The translations under genes were made by a program, and so were the position numbers. The notes beneath the pieces are model-generated. The model saw nothing but the letters and a program-made list of their open reading frames with translations. It made no database searches and had not been told where the DNA came from. Shown one piece after another: positions 17,197-26,516 of a stretch of 64,000 bases of DNA (positions within the stretch are counted from its first letter, which is position 1; each line of letters begins with the position of its first letter). This DNA comes from DATBRC01 sp036560485 (lineage in GTDB: Bacteria > Pseudomonadota > Gammaproteobacteria > Burkholderiales > Burkholderiaceae_D): contig DATBRC010000050.1 in NCBI GenBank assembly GCA_036560485.1, forward strand, positions 38,914 through 102,913, written 5' to 3'.

Positions 17197-19962
17197 CTAT
17201 AACACTTCAAGCGTTATTTTTTCAGAATCCATCGCATTAACAGTATGCGTATGCCCTTTGTCATCAGTCTTTCCGTATTCATAGGTGCCGTCGGCTCGTT
17301 TAATGCGATAGGGATGATTAATCAATAATTCCCCGGTTTCTTGGTCTTTCAAAATAAATGCCTCATCAAACAACTGGACTCGCGTATCCGGCAGTGTTGA
17401 TAACGCCACACTCCCACTAGCCGCCCCCATAAAATCATGGCTCGCTCCCTTGACCGACACGCTCGATGGACAAGCAATATCAATATTGGCACCAGCCAGT
17501 TTGATATATCCACCACCTGAGGCCAGCAGAATCTCATCCTTAGCCATGATTTTGATGCTGCCGTTGCTCGATGTGATCGTCATCGCCTGATCCGCAATCA
17601 CGTCCATTGCGCCGGTATGCGCCTGGAACGATACCGGGCTGTTGCCTGCAATGACTTTGGCACCGCCTTCATGCGTGAACAGTGACACGGTTTTGCCCGC
17701 TGCAATCGATACCGCTTCACCGCCAGTGACGCGCATGCCGCCGTGTGCGGTCATGGTCAGATCCTGTCCGGCAAAGGTGGCAGCGGTTGCAGGTGTCGTC
17801 ACGCTGATGCCTGCTTCACTATCGATCAATGCAATCGGGCTGGTAAAGGCATGAGCGTTTTGTCCATCCGCTTCTTGCTTGTCACTGATGGTCTTGCTTA
17901 ATTGTTCCAAACCCTGTGACATGGAAAGTGATGATGCTTGATGCTGGACCGATGCATCGGATAGCGCTTTAGATAAATCTCCAGCGGCTTTCAACTTGCC
18001 TTGTGCTTCGGTGGTATCGAGTTGCGTCGATGTCGCACCGCCACGCGGCGCGGTAGTGACGAACAAGCCGCGTTTGGCACGTAAGATGCTCCATGCGTCG
18101 GTCGTCAATTCCAGTCCGGAACCGCGATACGTATTGCGTTGGTTGCCGTCTTGCCTGATCAAGTAACCGACATTGAATTGGCTGGCAGCGGTGGTGGTCG
18201 CAAGGGTTTGGCGCAATTGGTTCGGCGTGTCGTCGATCACCCATTGGTTGTAGCCGCTGCCTGCATACTCCTTCGATTGGAAACCGGTCAATGCGCCCGG
18301 ATGATTGTCACCACCATGGAACGGTGGTGTGTCGCTGCCGTTATAGACTTGGCCGATGATGATCGGGCGGTCGATGTCGCCGTTGATGAAATCGACTTGC
18401 ACTTCCTGTCCGATACGCGGGATGAAGTTGCCGCCCCAGTTGGAACCGGCTGCCGGCTCCATCACACGCACCCAGGTGCCTGCGGTTTCATTGCCCGGTG
18501 CATTGGAAGTGGAGGGATGCAAGGCTTGACCCGATACAGCTGCGTCGCCGCGCTGCCAAGGGAATTGCACCTTGACGCGATGATCGCGTTCGGTGGTGAT
18601 TTCTTCGCCTCGCACGCCAACCACGACTGCGATATGTGCACCCGGTGCAGTCGGCTTGGGTCGCCAATAAACAGGGCGGATCGGCACAGAGCGTGGCGCG
18701 CAGGTAAAGCGGTTGCGATAAGTGCCGGCTTCCATATCATGCTGCTTGCCATGCTTGGCAAGCGTTGCCATACCGGGGAAGAGGTTGTTGGCGCCGCTGT
18801 GCTCGATCGACAGCACTGCATATTGATGCGGGTCGGTGTTGCCGTTCGCAGCATTGCTCATCATGCCTAGCAAGTCATCGCCATAATTGGTCAAAGTGAA
18901 CCATGTACCTACTGCCAATGCGCGTACAGAGCTTTCTGCTTGAATCACTTGTTGTGTCAGCACCAGCGATTCAACACGTGCTTTGGCAATGCGCGCGCTT
19001 TCCGCATCATCGGTGTAGCGATAGGCGCCGGCGCCCTCATACACTTCAAGCGTGGGCACATCATCAGGCTTGGTGGCGACACTGTCCTCGGATGAAGTCG
19101 ATACAAGTTTCTTGTAATCCCACGCACTCATTGCAACGCTATTCGATTGCACTTGATGGCGTTGGGCGAAATGGGTGATGGTGTCGGACGATTCGGTTGG
19201 CGCGGCGCGGTGAAAACGGATCGATGCATCCGCGCCGACAGCGAGCGATTCATTGTCATCGAACACGATGAATTGGTGCTTGGCTTGCCCGCTCTTTGAT
19301 TCCGGTGTGTTGGGCACTGAACGTGAAGGCAATGCGGCGGGGTCCGCGTGGTCGTCACCGTGCGTGAAGTAGAAATTCAAACCTTCTTCTGCCAGCAAGC
19401 GGGTAATGAAATCGTAATCGCTTTCGCGGTATTGCATTGTGACGGAACGTTTTGGCAGCACAGTCTTCACGTCGAAGCGGCAATTGGCAAACGGATAGTC
19501 TTTCAATACCTCTTCCACAATATCGAGCACGCTCTTGTCCTGAAACACATAATTGTCGCGGCGCTGGGTCAGTCGAATCATCCACGGTGCCAGTGACAAA
19601 CGATAGCGTGTCAGCGAACCGTCGCTTCCCAATTGCATCGCGGAAGTGACGATGCCGTGGAAGGCGCGCGTGCTGCCGTTGGCCAGCAGGATCCGCAACG
19701 TGACTTCCTGATTGGTCAGTTCCTTCAGTTCGAAATGGGCTGAAGTGGCGACGCAATCGATATCGAAGTGGAATAGCTCGGACATCGCTTCATGACCGGT
19801 AAACTTTTCTACCAATAGCGCAGCGGCCGGCAGCGGCGTGTCGATGGAAAGCAGACGAGCATGTTGCGACAGGCTTTGCAGAAAGGCTTGACGGCCAACG
19901 CCAGTCAGGTCAGCCAGACTGCTGGGCAAAGGAGAGAGTTCAGCGCTGATATCACTTGGCAT
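17197..19962 (-). CDS. vgrG: T6SS spike protein VgrG (TssI)
   Basis: A 921-residue spike protein. The N-terminal 500 residues carry the gp27/gp5-like base (PLPAAALLVEKFTGHEAMSELFHF, RITQR-type DNYVFQDKSVLDIVEEVL, RHRVKVQFPWQRGD, WGGNFIPRIGQEVQVDFINGD), then comes a DUF2345-type beta-helix (about 650-830; MTAHGGMRVTGGEAVSIAAGK). The last 60 residues (FDEAFILKDQETGELL to TLEVL) form a small transthyretin-like extension, a typical cargo-docking region. It sits in the tssJKL transcript, followed by the effector module, so it probably carries the muramidase. Confidence 0.93.
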   Translation of the reverse strand: MPSDISAELSPLPSSLADLTGVGRQAFLQSLSQHARLLSIDTPLPAAALLVEKFTGHEAMSELFHFDIDCVATSAHFELKELTNQEVTLRILLANGSTRAFHGIVTSAMQLGSDGSLTRYRLSLAPWMIRLTQRRDNYVFQDKSVLDIVEEVLKDYPFANCRFDVKTVLPKRSVTMQYRESDYDFITRLLAEEGLNFYFTHGDDHADPAALPSRSVPNTPESKSGQAKHQFIVFDDNESLAVGADASIRFHRAAPTESSDTITHFAQRHQVQSNSVAMSAWDYKKLVSTSSEDSVATKPDDVPTLEVYEGAGAYRYTDDAESARIAKARVESLVLTQQVIQAESSVRALAVGTWFTLTNYGDDLLGMMSNAANGNTDPHQYAVLSIEHSGANNLFPGMATLAKHGKQHDMEAGTYRNRFTCAPRSVPIRPVYWRPKPTAPGAHIAVVVGVRGEEITTERDHRVKVQFPWQRGDAAVSGQALHPSTSNAPGNETAGTWVRVMEPAAGSNWGGNFIPRIGQEVQVDFINGDIDRPIIIGQVYNGSDTPPFHGGDNHPGALTGFQSKEYAGSGYNQWVIDDTPNQLRQTLATTTAASQFNVGYLIRQDGNQRNTYRGSGLELTTDAWSILRAKRGLFVTTAPRGGATSTQLDTTEAQGKLKAAGDLSKALSDASVQHQASSLSMSQGLEQLSKTISDKQEADGQNAHAFTSPIALIDSEAGISVTTPATAATFAGQDLTMTAHGGMRVTGGEAVSIAAGKTVSLFTHEGGAKVIAGNSPVSFQAHTGAMDVIADQAMTITSSNGSIKIMAKDEILLASGGGYIKLAGANIDIACPSSVSVKGASHDFMGAASGSVALSTLPDTRVQLFDEAFILKDQETGELLINHPYRIKRADGTYEYGKTDDKGHTHTVNAMDSEKITLEVL

Positions 19963-20010
19963 CGTCTAAAGATTCCGCTTGAAATTGTTGTTCGGAGCAA
20001 GAAGCGAGCG

Positions 20011-20802
20011 TTACGGCAAACTGATGATGATATTGGCTACTTTGGGCGATAACTTGATGATGTCGAAATACGAGCCGAGTGTGCTGTTGGTGTGTTGTGC
20101 CAGGAACCAGTTAAGCGTTCCGTACACAGCAATGCCGAACAGCAAAAAGGCTGCGCCGATGATCCACATCGGTATCTCGGCACGCATCAAGTGCTTGATG
20201 TTGTCGGGTGATTTCCAATGCGGTGCGAATTGCGCACGCTTGCCTTTCAGATGCGCAATTTCCTTGTCCAGCGTGGCGATCAGGTAGTTGAGTTTTTCTT
20301 TTGATTCGTGCATGTACTTGCCCTGGAATCCAGTCAGCAGGCACATGTAGAAGATTTCCAGCGTCTGCACGCTATCGGCGCCACGATGACGCACTGTCTC
20401 AAGCTCCGTAAAGAAATGCTCACCGGCGAGTTGATCGCCGAACAGGATCAATTGCAGCGGCGCCATTTCCCAATCGGCTCTGATGGGCGTGTCGGACGAA
20501 AGAATTGTTTCATCGACCGCTGCGCAAAACGCATATTTAGCTGCATAAATGTCGTCGACTGATGCATTCAACTGCCGTGCATTGCGCTCGAACCCATCCA
20601 AAAGGCGCCGCACCTGCGCTGCAAATTTTGCTGCATCGCTGGGTACGTAGCGATTCTTGAGCAACAACAGTAAATAAAATCCGTCATGCATCAAATCGGC
20701 CAACGTGCGCGACGCCTGGCTTGCATCCGGCCGTAATTGGGTACCTTCAGCATAGAGAGAAGGTGCTTGACTGATTGTGTTCGTAAAAGAATTGGATTTC
20801 AT
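20011..20802 (-). CDS. tssL: T6SS membrane-complex protein TssL (DotU/IcmH)
   Basis: A 263-residue inner-membrane protein of the IcmH/DotU type. The cytoplasmic domain (about 30-215) contains AKYAFCAAVDETIL, LILFGDQLAGEHFF, and LEIFYMCLLTGFQGKY, all DotU signatures. One membrane helix near the C-terminus (about 216-240, MWIIGAAFLLFGIAVYGTLN) anchors it; only a short periplasmic tail follows, with no peptidoglycan-binding domain. Its start codon overlaps the tssK stop by one base. TssL normally pairs with TssM, which is missing here. Confidence 0.92.
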   Translation of the reverse strand: MKSNSFTNTISQAPSLYAEGTQLRPDASQASRTLADLMHDGFYLLLLLKNRYVPSDAAKFAAQVRRLLDGFERNARQLNASVDDIYAAKYAFCAAVDETILSSDTPIRADWEMAPLQLILFGDQLAGEHFFTELETVRHRGADSVQTLEIFYMCLLTGFQGKYMHESKEKLNYLIATLDKEIAHLKGKRAQFAPHWKSPDNIKHLMRAEIPMWIIGAAFLLFGIAVYGTLNWFLAQHTNSTLGSYFDIIKLSPKVANIIISLP

Positions 20803-22148
20803 TAGATCACCGCGAACAATTCGAGTTTGAGGTTTTTGAAGCCGGCAGGTGCGTAGATCGTGATGGCAGATGCTGCAATCATGCGGTCATACAATGCGCC
20901 GTGCGGTTCAATGGAGAAGTAGTAGCAACCGGGGCGCACAGGGATCGATGCCGGAACCTGCGGCGCCGACATCAATCGGACACCCGGCATGGCAGAAGAA
21001 ACCATACGATCAACGTCATCCGGCGCACCGATCTTGATTCGGGCCGGTACGGTTTCAACCAGATCGGCTGGAGGCATGTCTGCTGCGACCGAAATGTAAT
21101 AGGCAGCGTTGCTGGTGACTTTTTCCGAGTCGAGGCGGCCAAGATAGAAAGCCGGTTTGACCTCGGTCAGCGTGATATTGAAATAACGTGACGAGATGAC
21201 GGTCTCGATCAATTCGCGAATAATCTGGTCCAGCTTGAAAAACTCGGGGCCTGGATTCGCGTGGTTGTAAATCGGCAGGTCGGATAGCGAATACGCTTTT
21301 GAAAAAGTCAGCAACTGACCAGCCAATCCAAGCAATTGATGGAACAATCGTTCCGGATGCAGAGCAGGGTGATGGAACAGATGCTGCAGTGATGCATAGG
21401 CTGTATTCACGGTATGTAACAACCAGAATGATGCGATGTCACCGGACCTGAATTCGACAATATTCTGTGACGGTTCGCGATGATGTCCATATAGTGCTTG
21501 TGCTTTTGCCTGCAGAATTTCCATCAGCCTGCGCACCATCAAAAAGATGGATGAGGATGCCTTGATGGATAGAACAGGAGGTATGAAAGTGGAATCAAGT
21601 TCATATCCGCCTGAACTGGTCGCACGTATGCGTGCGACAGGAATGGAGATCGATTGCTCGCGATTATCCCGATCGGATAACAGACGCAATGATTTCTTCA
21701 GGACGGAAATTTCGGATTCAATCGCGTTTGTGTACAAGTCAGGCGCGGCCGCATCTTGTTGATAGTAGCGATGCACTTGTCCGGATGATTCGCGTTGCGT
21801 TGAAAAATTGGGACCGAAGTCACGCAAGTAGGGGAGCGCGACATGGAATATCAAACCGTTGCCAAAGTTTTCGATTGATGCGAGATTCACTGAGTCCGGC
21901 AGTTCATCATTGCCCGGAGCGCTGATAAATTCGCCGTCCGGCAAAATTGCACTAAGCTCCGTCACGCGCAGAATCCCTGCGGCTAATGCTTCCGCGTCGA
22001 ATTTCAATGTGCGGATGCCCCACATATAAGGATGGACTGCACGGCTTAATTCCGCCAGGCGCGACTCATGGTAGAGATCTTGCCGCTGGAAATGTTGCGG
22101 TCGCAAGAACAAGCCTTCGCCCCACAATACTTTAGATGATCGATTCAT
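20802..22148 (-). CDS. tssK: T6SS baseplate protein TssK
   Basis: A 448-residue baseplate protein that links the membrane complex to the T6SS wedge. It opens with the family signature (KVLWGEGLFLRPQHFQRQDLYHE) and has LPYLRDFGPNF and LFHHPALHPERLFHQLLGLAGQL. The C-terminal domain that binds TssL/TssM is present and the length is normal. It lies between tssJ (26 bases) and tssL (one-base overlap). Confidence 0.94.
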   Translation of the reverse strand: MNRSSKVLWGEGLFLRPQHFQRQDLYHESRLAELSRAVHPYMWGIRTLKFDAEALAAGILRVTELSAILPDGEFISAPGNDELPDSVNLASIENFGNGLIFHVALPYLRDFGPNFSTQRESSGQVHRYYQQDAAAPDLYTNAIESEISVLKKSLRLLSDRDNREQSISIPVARIRATSSGGYELDSTFIPPVLSIKASSSIFLMVRRLMEILQAKAQALYGHHREPSQNIVEFRSGDIASFWLLHTVNTAYASLQHLFHHPALHPERLFHQLLGLAGQLLTFSKAYSLSDLPIYNHANPGPEFFKLDQIIRELIETVISSRYFNITLTEVKPAFYLGRLDSEKVTSNAAYYISVAADMPPADLVETVPARIKIGAPDDVDRMVSSAMPGVRLMSAPQVPASIPVRPGCYYFSIEPHGALYDRMIAASAITIYAPAGFKNLKLELFAVI

Positions 22149-22174
22149 TGGTTAACTATGTGTGTTTTCGATGT

Positions 22175-22825
22175 TCAAATTGGTTCGCACTTCGTCGGTG
22201 AAAGCAAAGTACTTTCACTTAACGTCATGCCGATTGGAGGTGTTGAGGTTGCTGTCATGGCGCAACGGTGTAAACCGATTGTGATGCCGGACGACGAGGC
22301 ATCTGCCGATACAAATGCAAAGCGCCAACGTTGCGGACTTGGTGCGCGGAACAAGGAAACCATGCCGATATATCCTGATTCACGAGCCACTGCCTCCTTG
22401 ATCTTGATGGTTTGCCCGGGAGATAAGGTGTACTCCCTTGCTTCTAAAATATCGTCTCCCATTGCTTCTTTTTCTTTTTCTGCATTGCCAAAAGTCGAAT
22501 ATGGTGTGGCTAAAAACGCATTCTGACTTTTTAATTTATACAGCCGGAAAATCACGGACAAACCTTTTCCATCGTCGCCGGCATTCATATCCTGTGCTGC
22601 ATCCAATTGGATCGTAACTAATCTCGGCGGCAAGGGAACATCCGGTTTTTCAGGAACGGTAATACCCAGCGCACTCAGCGTCATCTCACCTACTTTATCG
22701 GTTGCCATTTGAACTGCACTACATGCTGACAAAAGCAATCCAGATAACAAAAGCACAGAAGCTCGTACTTTCCAAGGCCACTTTGCTGGACTGGACTGAT
22801 CATTTCCGGCATAGGAAGCACTCAA
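22175..22825 (-). CDS. tssJ: T6SS outer-membrane lipoprotein TssJ
   Basis: A lipoprotein of about 216 residues. The lipobox LLSAC (in VLLLSGLLLSACSAV) is followed by a beta-sandwich typical of TssJ: VTIQLDAAQDMNAGDDGKG, VIFRLYKLKSQNAF, then a gap and SGYIGMVSLFR. TssJ anchors the membrane complex to the outer membrane by binding TssM. I choose a TTG start at 22825 because AAAAGG precedes it and the lipobox then lies near the N-terminus. An ATG at 22957 would add 44 residues with an AT-rich, unlikely N-terminus; the call is uncertain. Confidence 0.82.
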   Translation of the reverse strand: MSASYAGNDQSSPAKWPWKVRASVLLLSGLLLSACSAVQMATDKVGEMTLSALGITVPEKPDVPLPPRLVTIQLDAAQDMNAGDDGKGLSVIFRLYKLKSQNAFLATPYSTFGNAEKEKEAMGDDILEAREYTLSPGQTIKIKEAVARESGYIGMVSLFRAPSPQRWRFAFVSADASSSGITIGLHRCAMTATSTPPIGMTLSESTLLSPTKCEPI

Positions 22826-23124
22826 ATTGCCTTTTATTTTTTGCCAGAAAATTTGATCCACGCAATTATCTCCGCCAATGGTTTGTAGCACATCAGAATT
22901 AAACAAATTACAACAAAATAAAAATATATGCAAAAAAACCAATTGTTTTTTAGTCATTTTTTCGGTTAGTATAGCCGAGTTGTTGTGAATATGTTAATTT
23001 TTTGCGGTAGATCAAATGAAAATTTTCAATGGGTGCTGGATTTTATGGCGCACAAATAACGTCCGGGTTTGGGAAATATATTTTGTGTGGAAATTGATGT
23101 TGTGGCGTTTAAAAGGAGGAAACA
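22826..23124. other. Divergent promoter region of the two T6SS operons
   Basis: About 300 AT-rich bases between tssJ and the TPR lipoprotein gene must hold both operon promoters. AAGGAGGA (23113-23120) is the strong ribosome-binding site of the rightward gene. I looked for a sigma-54 element and saw none with correct spacing. Confidence 0.5.
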
Positions 23125-23805
23125 GTGGATTTGCATATAAAAACTAAAAAGATAAATAAGGCGCATTACCGGATTTCGTTAATAGCAATTCTTAGTTGTT
23201 TTTTAATCGCGGGTTGTACTACAACAAGCAAAACCTCAGAAGCTGAACGTCGTGCAAGCCTGGATACCTTGATCAAGCAAGCAGATGGCGAACTTGCCAA
23301 TGGCAGGAGCGAGCAAGCAATTGCCTTGCTCAATCAGGCAGCCAAGGAAAATCCGACAAGCATGCTGCCATGGCAGAAAATGTCGAATATCTGGTTCAAC
23401 TCTGGAAACTATCCTTCCGCAATCCTGACTGCCAATGAAGTATTAAAGCGCGAATCAGAAAATCAAGAAGCGAAAAGCATCCTGGTGGTTGCAGGTCTTA
23501 GAGTTGCAGCAGGCGCAATTACCGGATTGGTGCAGAAGAATCCCGTGAACTTTAGCGCAAGAGACGAAGCTGAAAACCTGACCAAAGCGCTTCGTACTGC
23601 ACTGGGAGAAAAAGTTCTCGTCCCAGGACCAGCTGAAACTGCACCCGCATCTGCGTCGCCTGCGCAGCATCACTACAAACACGTGGCTGCATCAAAGCGG
23701 ACTTCACCAGCACATAACGCATCACCAGTGGCATCAGCAGAACCTGCCTCACCCTCAGTCAGCGCAAGTAGCAGTGGGTCGGACCCCTTTAAATCGTTGA
23801 AATAA
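23125..23805 (+). CDS. TPR lipoprotein at the head of the T6SS operon
   Basis: A 226-residue lipoprotein. An N-terminal membrane stretch ends in the lipobox LIAGC (about Cys31). Residues about 40-115 hold two TPR-like helical repeats (DTLIKQADGELANGRSEQAI; PWQKMSNIWFNSGNYPSAIL). The C-terminal 70 residues are low-complexity Ala/Ser/Pro/His. Such lipoproteins often precede tssB in Burkholderiales T6SS loci; the role is not established. GTG is the start, with AAGGAGGA five bases before it. It is 52 bases ahead of tssB. Confidence 0.8.
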   Translation: MDLHIKTKKINKAHYRISLIAILSCFLIAGCTTTSKTSEAERRASLDTLIKQADGELANGRSEQAIALLNQAAKENPTSMLPWQKMSNIWFNSGNYPSAILTANEVLKRESENQEAKSILVVAGLRVAAGAITGLVQKNPVNFSARDEAENLTKALRTALGEKVLVPGPAETAPASASPAQHHYKHVAASKRTSPAHNASPVASAEPASPSVSASSSGSDPFKSLK

Positions 23806-23857
23806 CAAGGGCCATTTCATTCCGCAATTTGGATTATTTACCTGAAAGAATATCGTC

Positions 23858-24367
23858 ATGTCTAAAAAAGAAAGTGTGCAAAAAAAATTGCAAAGGGTTC
23901 GCCCGCCGCGTGTTCAACTTACCTATGACGTTGAAATAGGCGATGCAATCGAGCAGAAAGAAATCCCGTTTGTTGTGGGCGTCATGGGCGATTTTTCAGG
24001 AAGCTCTGAAAATCCGCAACCAAAGCTGAAAGATCGCAAGTTCGTCAATGTCGATTTGGATAATTTTGACGATGTCCTGGATGGCTTGGCACCGCGTGCC
24101 GTGTACCGCGTCAAAAATACATTAAGCGAGCAAGGTGGCGAATTTGCCGTCAATCTGACCTTCAAATCGATGGAAGATTTCCGTCCTGAGTCGATCGTTC
24201 AGCAAGTAGAGCCATTGCGCCAATTGCTGGAAGCCCGTTCAAAGCTATCCGATTTACGCAACAAGCTATCAGGCAATGACAAATTGGAAGACGTGCTGAA
24301 CGACGTCTTGTCAAATACCGAGAACTTAAAACGCTTGGGCGATGAAGCCAAGCACAAGGAGAATTAA
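23858..24367 (+). CDS. tssB: T6SS sheath small subunit TssB (VipA)
   Basis: A 169-residue sheath subunit. It has the family pattern SVQKKLQRVRPPRVQLTYDVE, the strongly conserved VVGVMGDFSG, DRKFVNVDLDNFDDVL and LTFKSMEDFRPESIV. TssB pairs with TssC to build the contractile sheath around the Hcp tube. The stop codon is followed after one base by the tssC start, so the two are translated together. Confidence 0.96.
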   Translation: MSKKESVQKKLQRVRPPRVQLTYDVEIGDAIEQKEIPFVVGVMGDFSGSSENPQPKLKDRKFVNVDLDNFDDVLDGLAPRAVYRVKNTLSEQGGEFAVNLTFKSMEDFRPESIVQQVEPLRQLLEARSKLSDLRNKLSGNDKLEDVLNDVLSNTENLKRLGDEAKHKEN

Positions 24368-24368
24368 T

Positions 24369-25856
24369 ATGGGTCAGCAAGCACAAGCATTAAACGTCGC
24401 TGTTGCGACACAAGATTCTGCAAGTTTGCTTGACCAGGTAGTCAGCGAAAGCAAGGTTGCCCGTTCGGACGTTGAACGTGCACGCGCAAAAGACATTATC
24501 GGCGAATTGGTTTCTCAGGTACTGAGCGGGACTGTCGTCATTTCCAATAACTTGTCCGCTACGCTGGATGCTCGCGTCGCCGAATTGGATGCGTTGATTT
24601 CACGTCAGTTGAGCGAAGTAATGCATGCGCCGGAATTCCAGAAAATGGAAAGCACCTGGCGCGGTTTGCACTATCTTTGCAAACACACGTCAACCGGCGA
24701 AATGATGAAGATCAAGGTATTGAACGCTACCAAAAAAGATCTGGTGCGCGACTTTAATAATGCGATCGATTTCGACCAAAGCGCCTTGTTCAAGAAAGTG
24801 TATGAAGAAGAGTTCGGTACATTCGGTGGCGCCCCATTCGGCGCATTGATCGGCGATTATGACATTTCCCGCCAACCGGAAGACATGTATTTTGTAGAAC
24901 AGATGTCGCATGTCGCTGCTGCATCACATGCGCCATTTATTTCCGCTGCATCCGCGGAGTTGCTGGGCCTGGAAACATTCGCAGACCTGGGCAAGCCACG
25001 TGACTTGGCTAAGGTATTCGACACTCTCGAATATGCAAAATGGAAGTCCTTCCGCGAATCGGAAGATTCTCGTTATGTCGGCTTGACTATCCCACGCTTT
25101 TTGGGCCGCTTGCCGTACAACCCTAAAGACGGCGCGGTTGTTGAAGGCTTCAATTTTATTGAAGAAGTCGATGGCACCGATCACAGCAAATACCTGTGGA
25201 TCAATACTGCTTATTCTTTTGCCGCACGTTTGACCAACGCATTCGAACAATACGGCTGGTGTGCTGCTATCCGCGGCGTAGAAGGCGGCGGTTTGGTGGA
25301 AGACTTGCCAACCCATACTTTCAAAACAGATGACGGCGAAGTTGCATTGAAGTGCCCAACCGAAATCGCCATCACGGATCGTCGTGAAAAAGAGTTGAGC
25401 GACTTGGGCTTCATTCCATTGGTCCACTGCAAGAACACTGATTACGCTGCATTCTTTGGTGCGCAATCTGCTCAGCGCGCTAAAAAATACAACACGGATT
25501 CAGCCAATGCCAACGCTGTACTGTCTGCGCAATTGCAATACATTTTTGCCTCATGCCGTATCGCTCATTATTTGAAATCAATGATGCGCGACAAGATCGG
25601 CAGCTTTGCAGCAGCATCCAATGTTGAACAGTTCCTCAATAACTGGCTTGCACAATACGTAGTCATGGATGATTCCGCTTCTCAGGAAGTCAAGGCGCAA
25701 TATCCATTGCGGGAAGCATCCGTATCCGTATCTGAAGTACCGGGTCGTCCAGGTGTATATCGCGCAGTGACGTTCTTGCGGCCACACTTCCAGCTGGATG
25801 AATTAAGTGTTTCGTTGCGCTTGGTAGCTGAGTTACCGCAATCGGCGAAGGCGTAA
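24369..25856 (+). CDS. tssC: T6SS sheath large subunit TssC (VipB)
   Basis: A 495-residue sheath subunit. Signatures include FQKMESTWRGLHYLCKHT, FGTFGGAPFGALIGDYDIS, FISAASAELLG, GRLPYNPKD, WINTAYSFAARLTNAFEQYGWCAAIRG, and the C-terminal REASVSVSEVPGRPGVYRAV. ATG 24369 is chosen because AAGGAG lies just before it, overlapping the end of tssB; the frame is open from 24342 inside tssB. It forms the sheath with TssB and is disassembled by ClpV. Confidence 0.96.
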   Translation: MGQQAQALNVAVATQDSASLLDQVVSESKVARSDVERARAKDIIGELVSQVLSGTVVISNNLSATLDARVAELDALISRQLSEVMHAPEFQKMESTWRGLHYLCKHTSTGEMMKIKVLNATKKDLVRDFNNAIDFDQSALFKKVYEEEFGTFGGAPFGALIGDYDISRQPEDMYFVEQMSHVAAASHAPFISAASAELLGLETFADLGKPRDLAKVFDTLEYAKWKSFRESEDSRYVGLTIPRFLGRLPYNPKDGAVVEGFNFIEEVDGTDHSKYLWINTAYSFAARLTNAFEQYGWCAAIRGVEGGGLVEDLPTHTFKTDDGEVALKCPTEIAITDRREKELSDLGFIPLVHCKNTDYAAFFGAQSAQRAKKYNTDSANANAVLSAQLQYIFASCRIAHYLKSMMRDKIGSFAAASNVEQFLNNWLAQYVVMDDSASQEVKAQYPLREASVSVSEVPGRPGVYRAVTFLRPHFQLDELSVSLRLVAELPQSAKA

Positions 25857-25885
25857 TTTGTTGTTGGAAGTTGTAAACCCTCGTT

Positions 25886-25912
25886 AGCACGCGTAGCGTG
25901 TCATATTTTTTA
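25886..25912 (+). terminator. Hairpin between tssC and hcp, possible attenuator or processing site
   Basis: GCACGC and GCGTGT (one G-T pair) flank a three-base loop and are followed by CATATTTTTTA. It is weak for a terminator; it could lower read-through or mark an RNA-processing site so that hcp is expressed at its own level. Confidence 0.4.
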
Positions 25913-25927
25913 AGGAGCTAAGAAGAA

Positions 25928-26434
25928 ATGAAAGATATTTACCTGAAGTTTGAGGGTGGTGATACAAAAATAGAAGGTGAATCACGTGACGATGCACATC
26001 CAAAGTGGCTTGAAGCGCACTCATGGGTCCATTCGATCATTCAACCAAAATCAGCAACAGCCAGTACTTCAGGTGGTCATACCGCAGAACGTTGCGAACA
26101 TGGCGACATGATATTTACGAAAGATATCGATTCGACCAGCCCATCGTTCTGGGCAGCTTGCAGCCAGGGCGATACTTTCAGCAAAGTCACGATCGAATTC
26201 ATGCGTGCTAGCGGCAAAGACAAGGTTAAATACCTTGAGATCGTTTTGCACCATGTCATCATCGCTTCAGTCGCACCATCTGTTGTGGGCGAAGGCCTTC
26301 CAACAGAAACATTCGGCTTGAAGTATGCATCAGTGAAATGGACTTATACAGTTCAAGGCATTGACGGCAAAAAAGGCGGCAGCAATCCACAAATGTGGAG
26401 CCTTGCAAAAAATAAGGCAACTGAAGCGGTTTAA
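25928..26434 (+). CDS. hcp: T6SS tube protein Hcp (TssD)
   Basis: A 168-residue Hcp. It begins MKDIYLKFEGGDTKIEGES and has HGDMIFTKDIDSTSPSFWAACSQG, KYLEIVLHHVIIASV and EFGLKYASVKWTYTVQ-type blocks. Hcp forms hexameric rings stacked into the secreted tube. The ribosome-binding site is TAAGGAGCTAAGAAGAAATG. The gene is bracketed by a hairpin in front and a strong terminator behind, as expected for the most abundant T6SS product. Confidence 0.95.
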   Translation: MKDIYLKFEGGDTKIEGESRDDAHPKWLEAHSWVHSIIQPKSATASTSGGHTAERCEHGDMIFTKDIDSTSPSFWAACSQGDTFSKVTIEFMRASGKDKVKYLEIVLHHVIIASVAPSVVGEGLPTETFGLKYASVKWTYTVQGIDGKKGGSNPQMWSLAKNKATEAV

Positions 26435-26458
26435 TCAGTTCGCAGTATTTCGGCATGT

Positions 26459-26496
26459 AATTGCGGCGTCGGCAACTACGCCGCAATTTTCTTTTT
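26459..26496 (+). terminator. Rho-independent terminator after hcp
   Basis: AATTGCGGCGT pairs with ACGCCGCAATT around an 8-base loop, followed by TTCTTTTTAA. It lies 24 bases after the hcp stop and inside the T6SS operon, so it should be partly read through to express tssE onward. Confidence 0.85.
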
Positions 26497-26516
26497 AATA
26501 TTTTTGAACATGCTCA

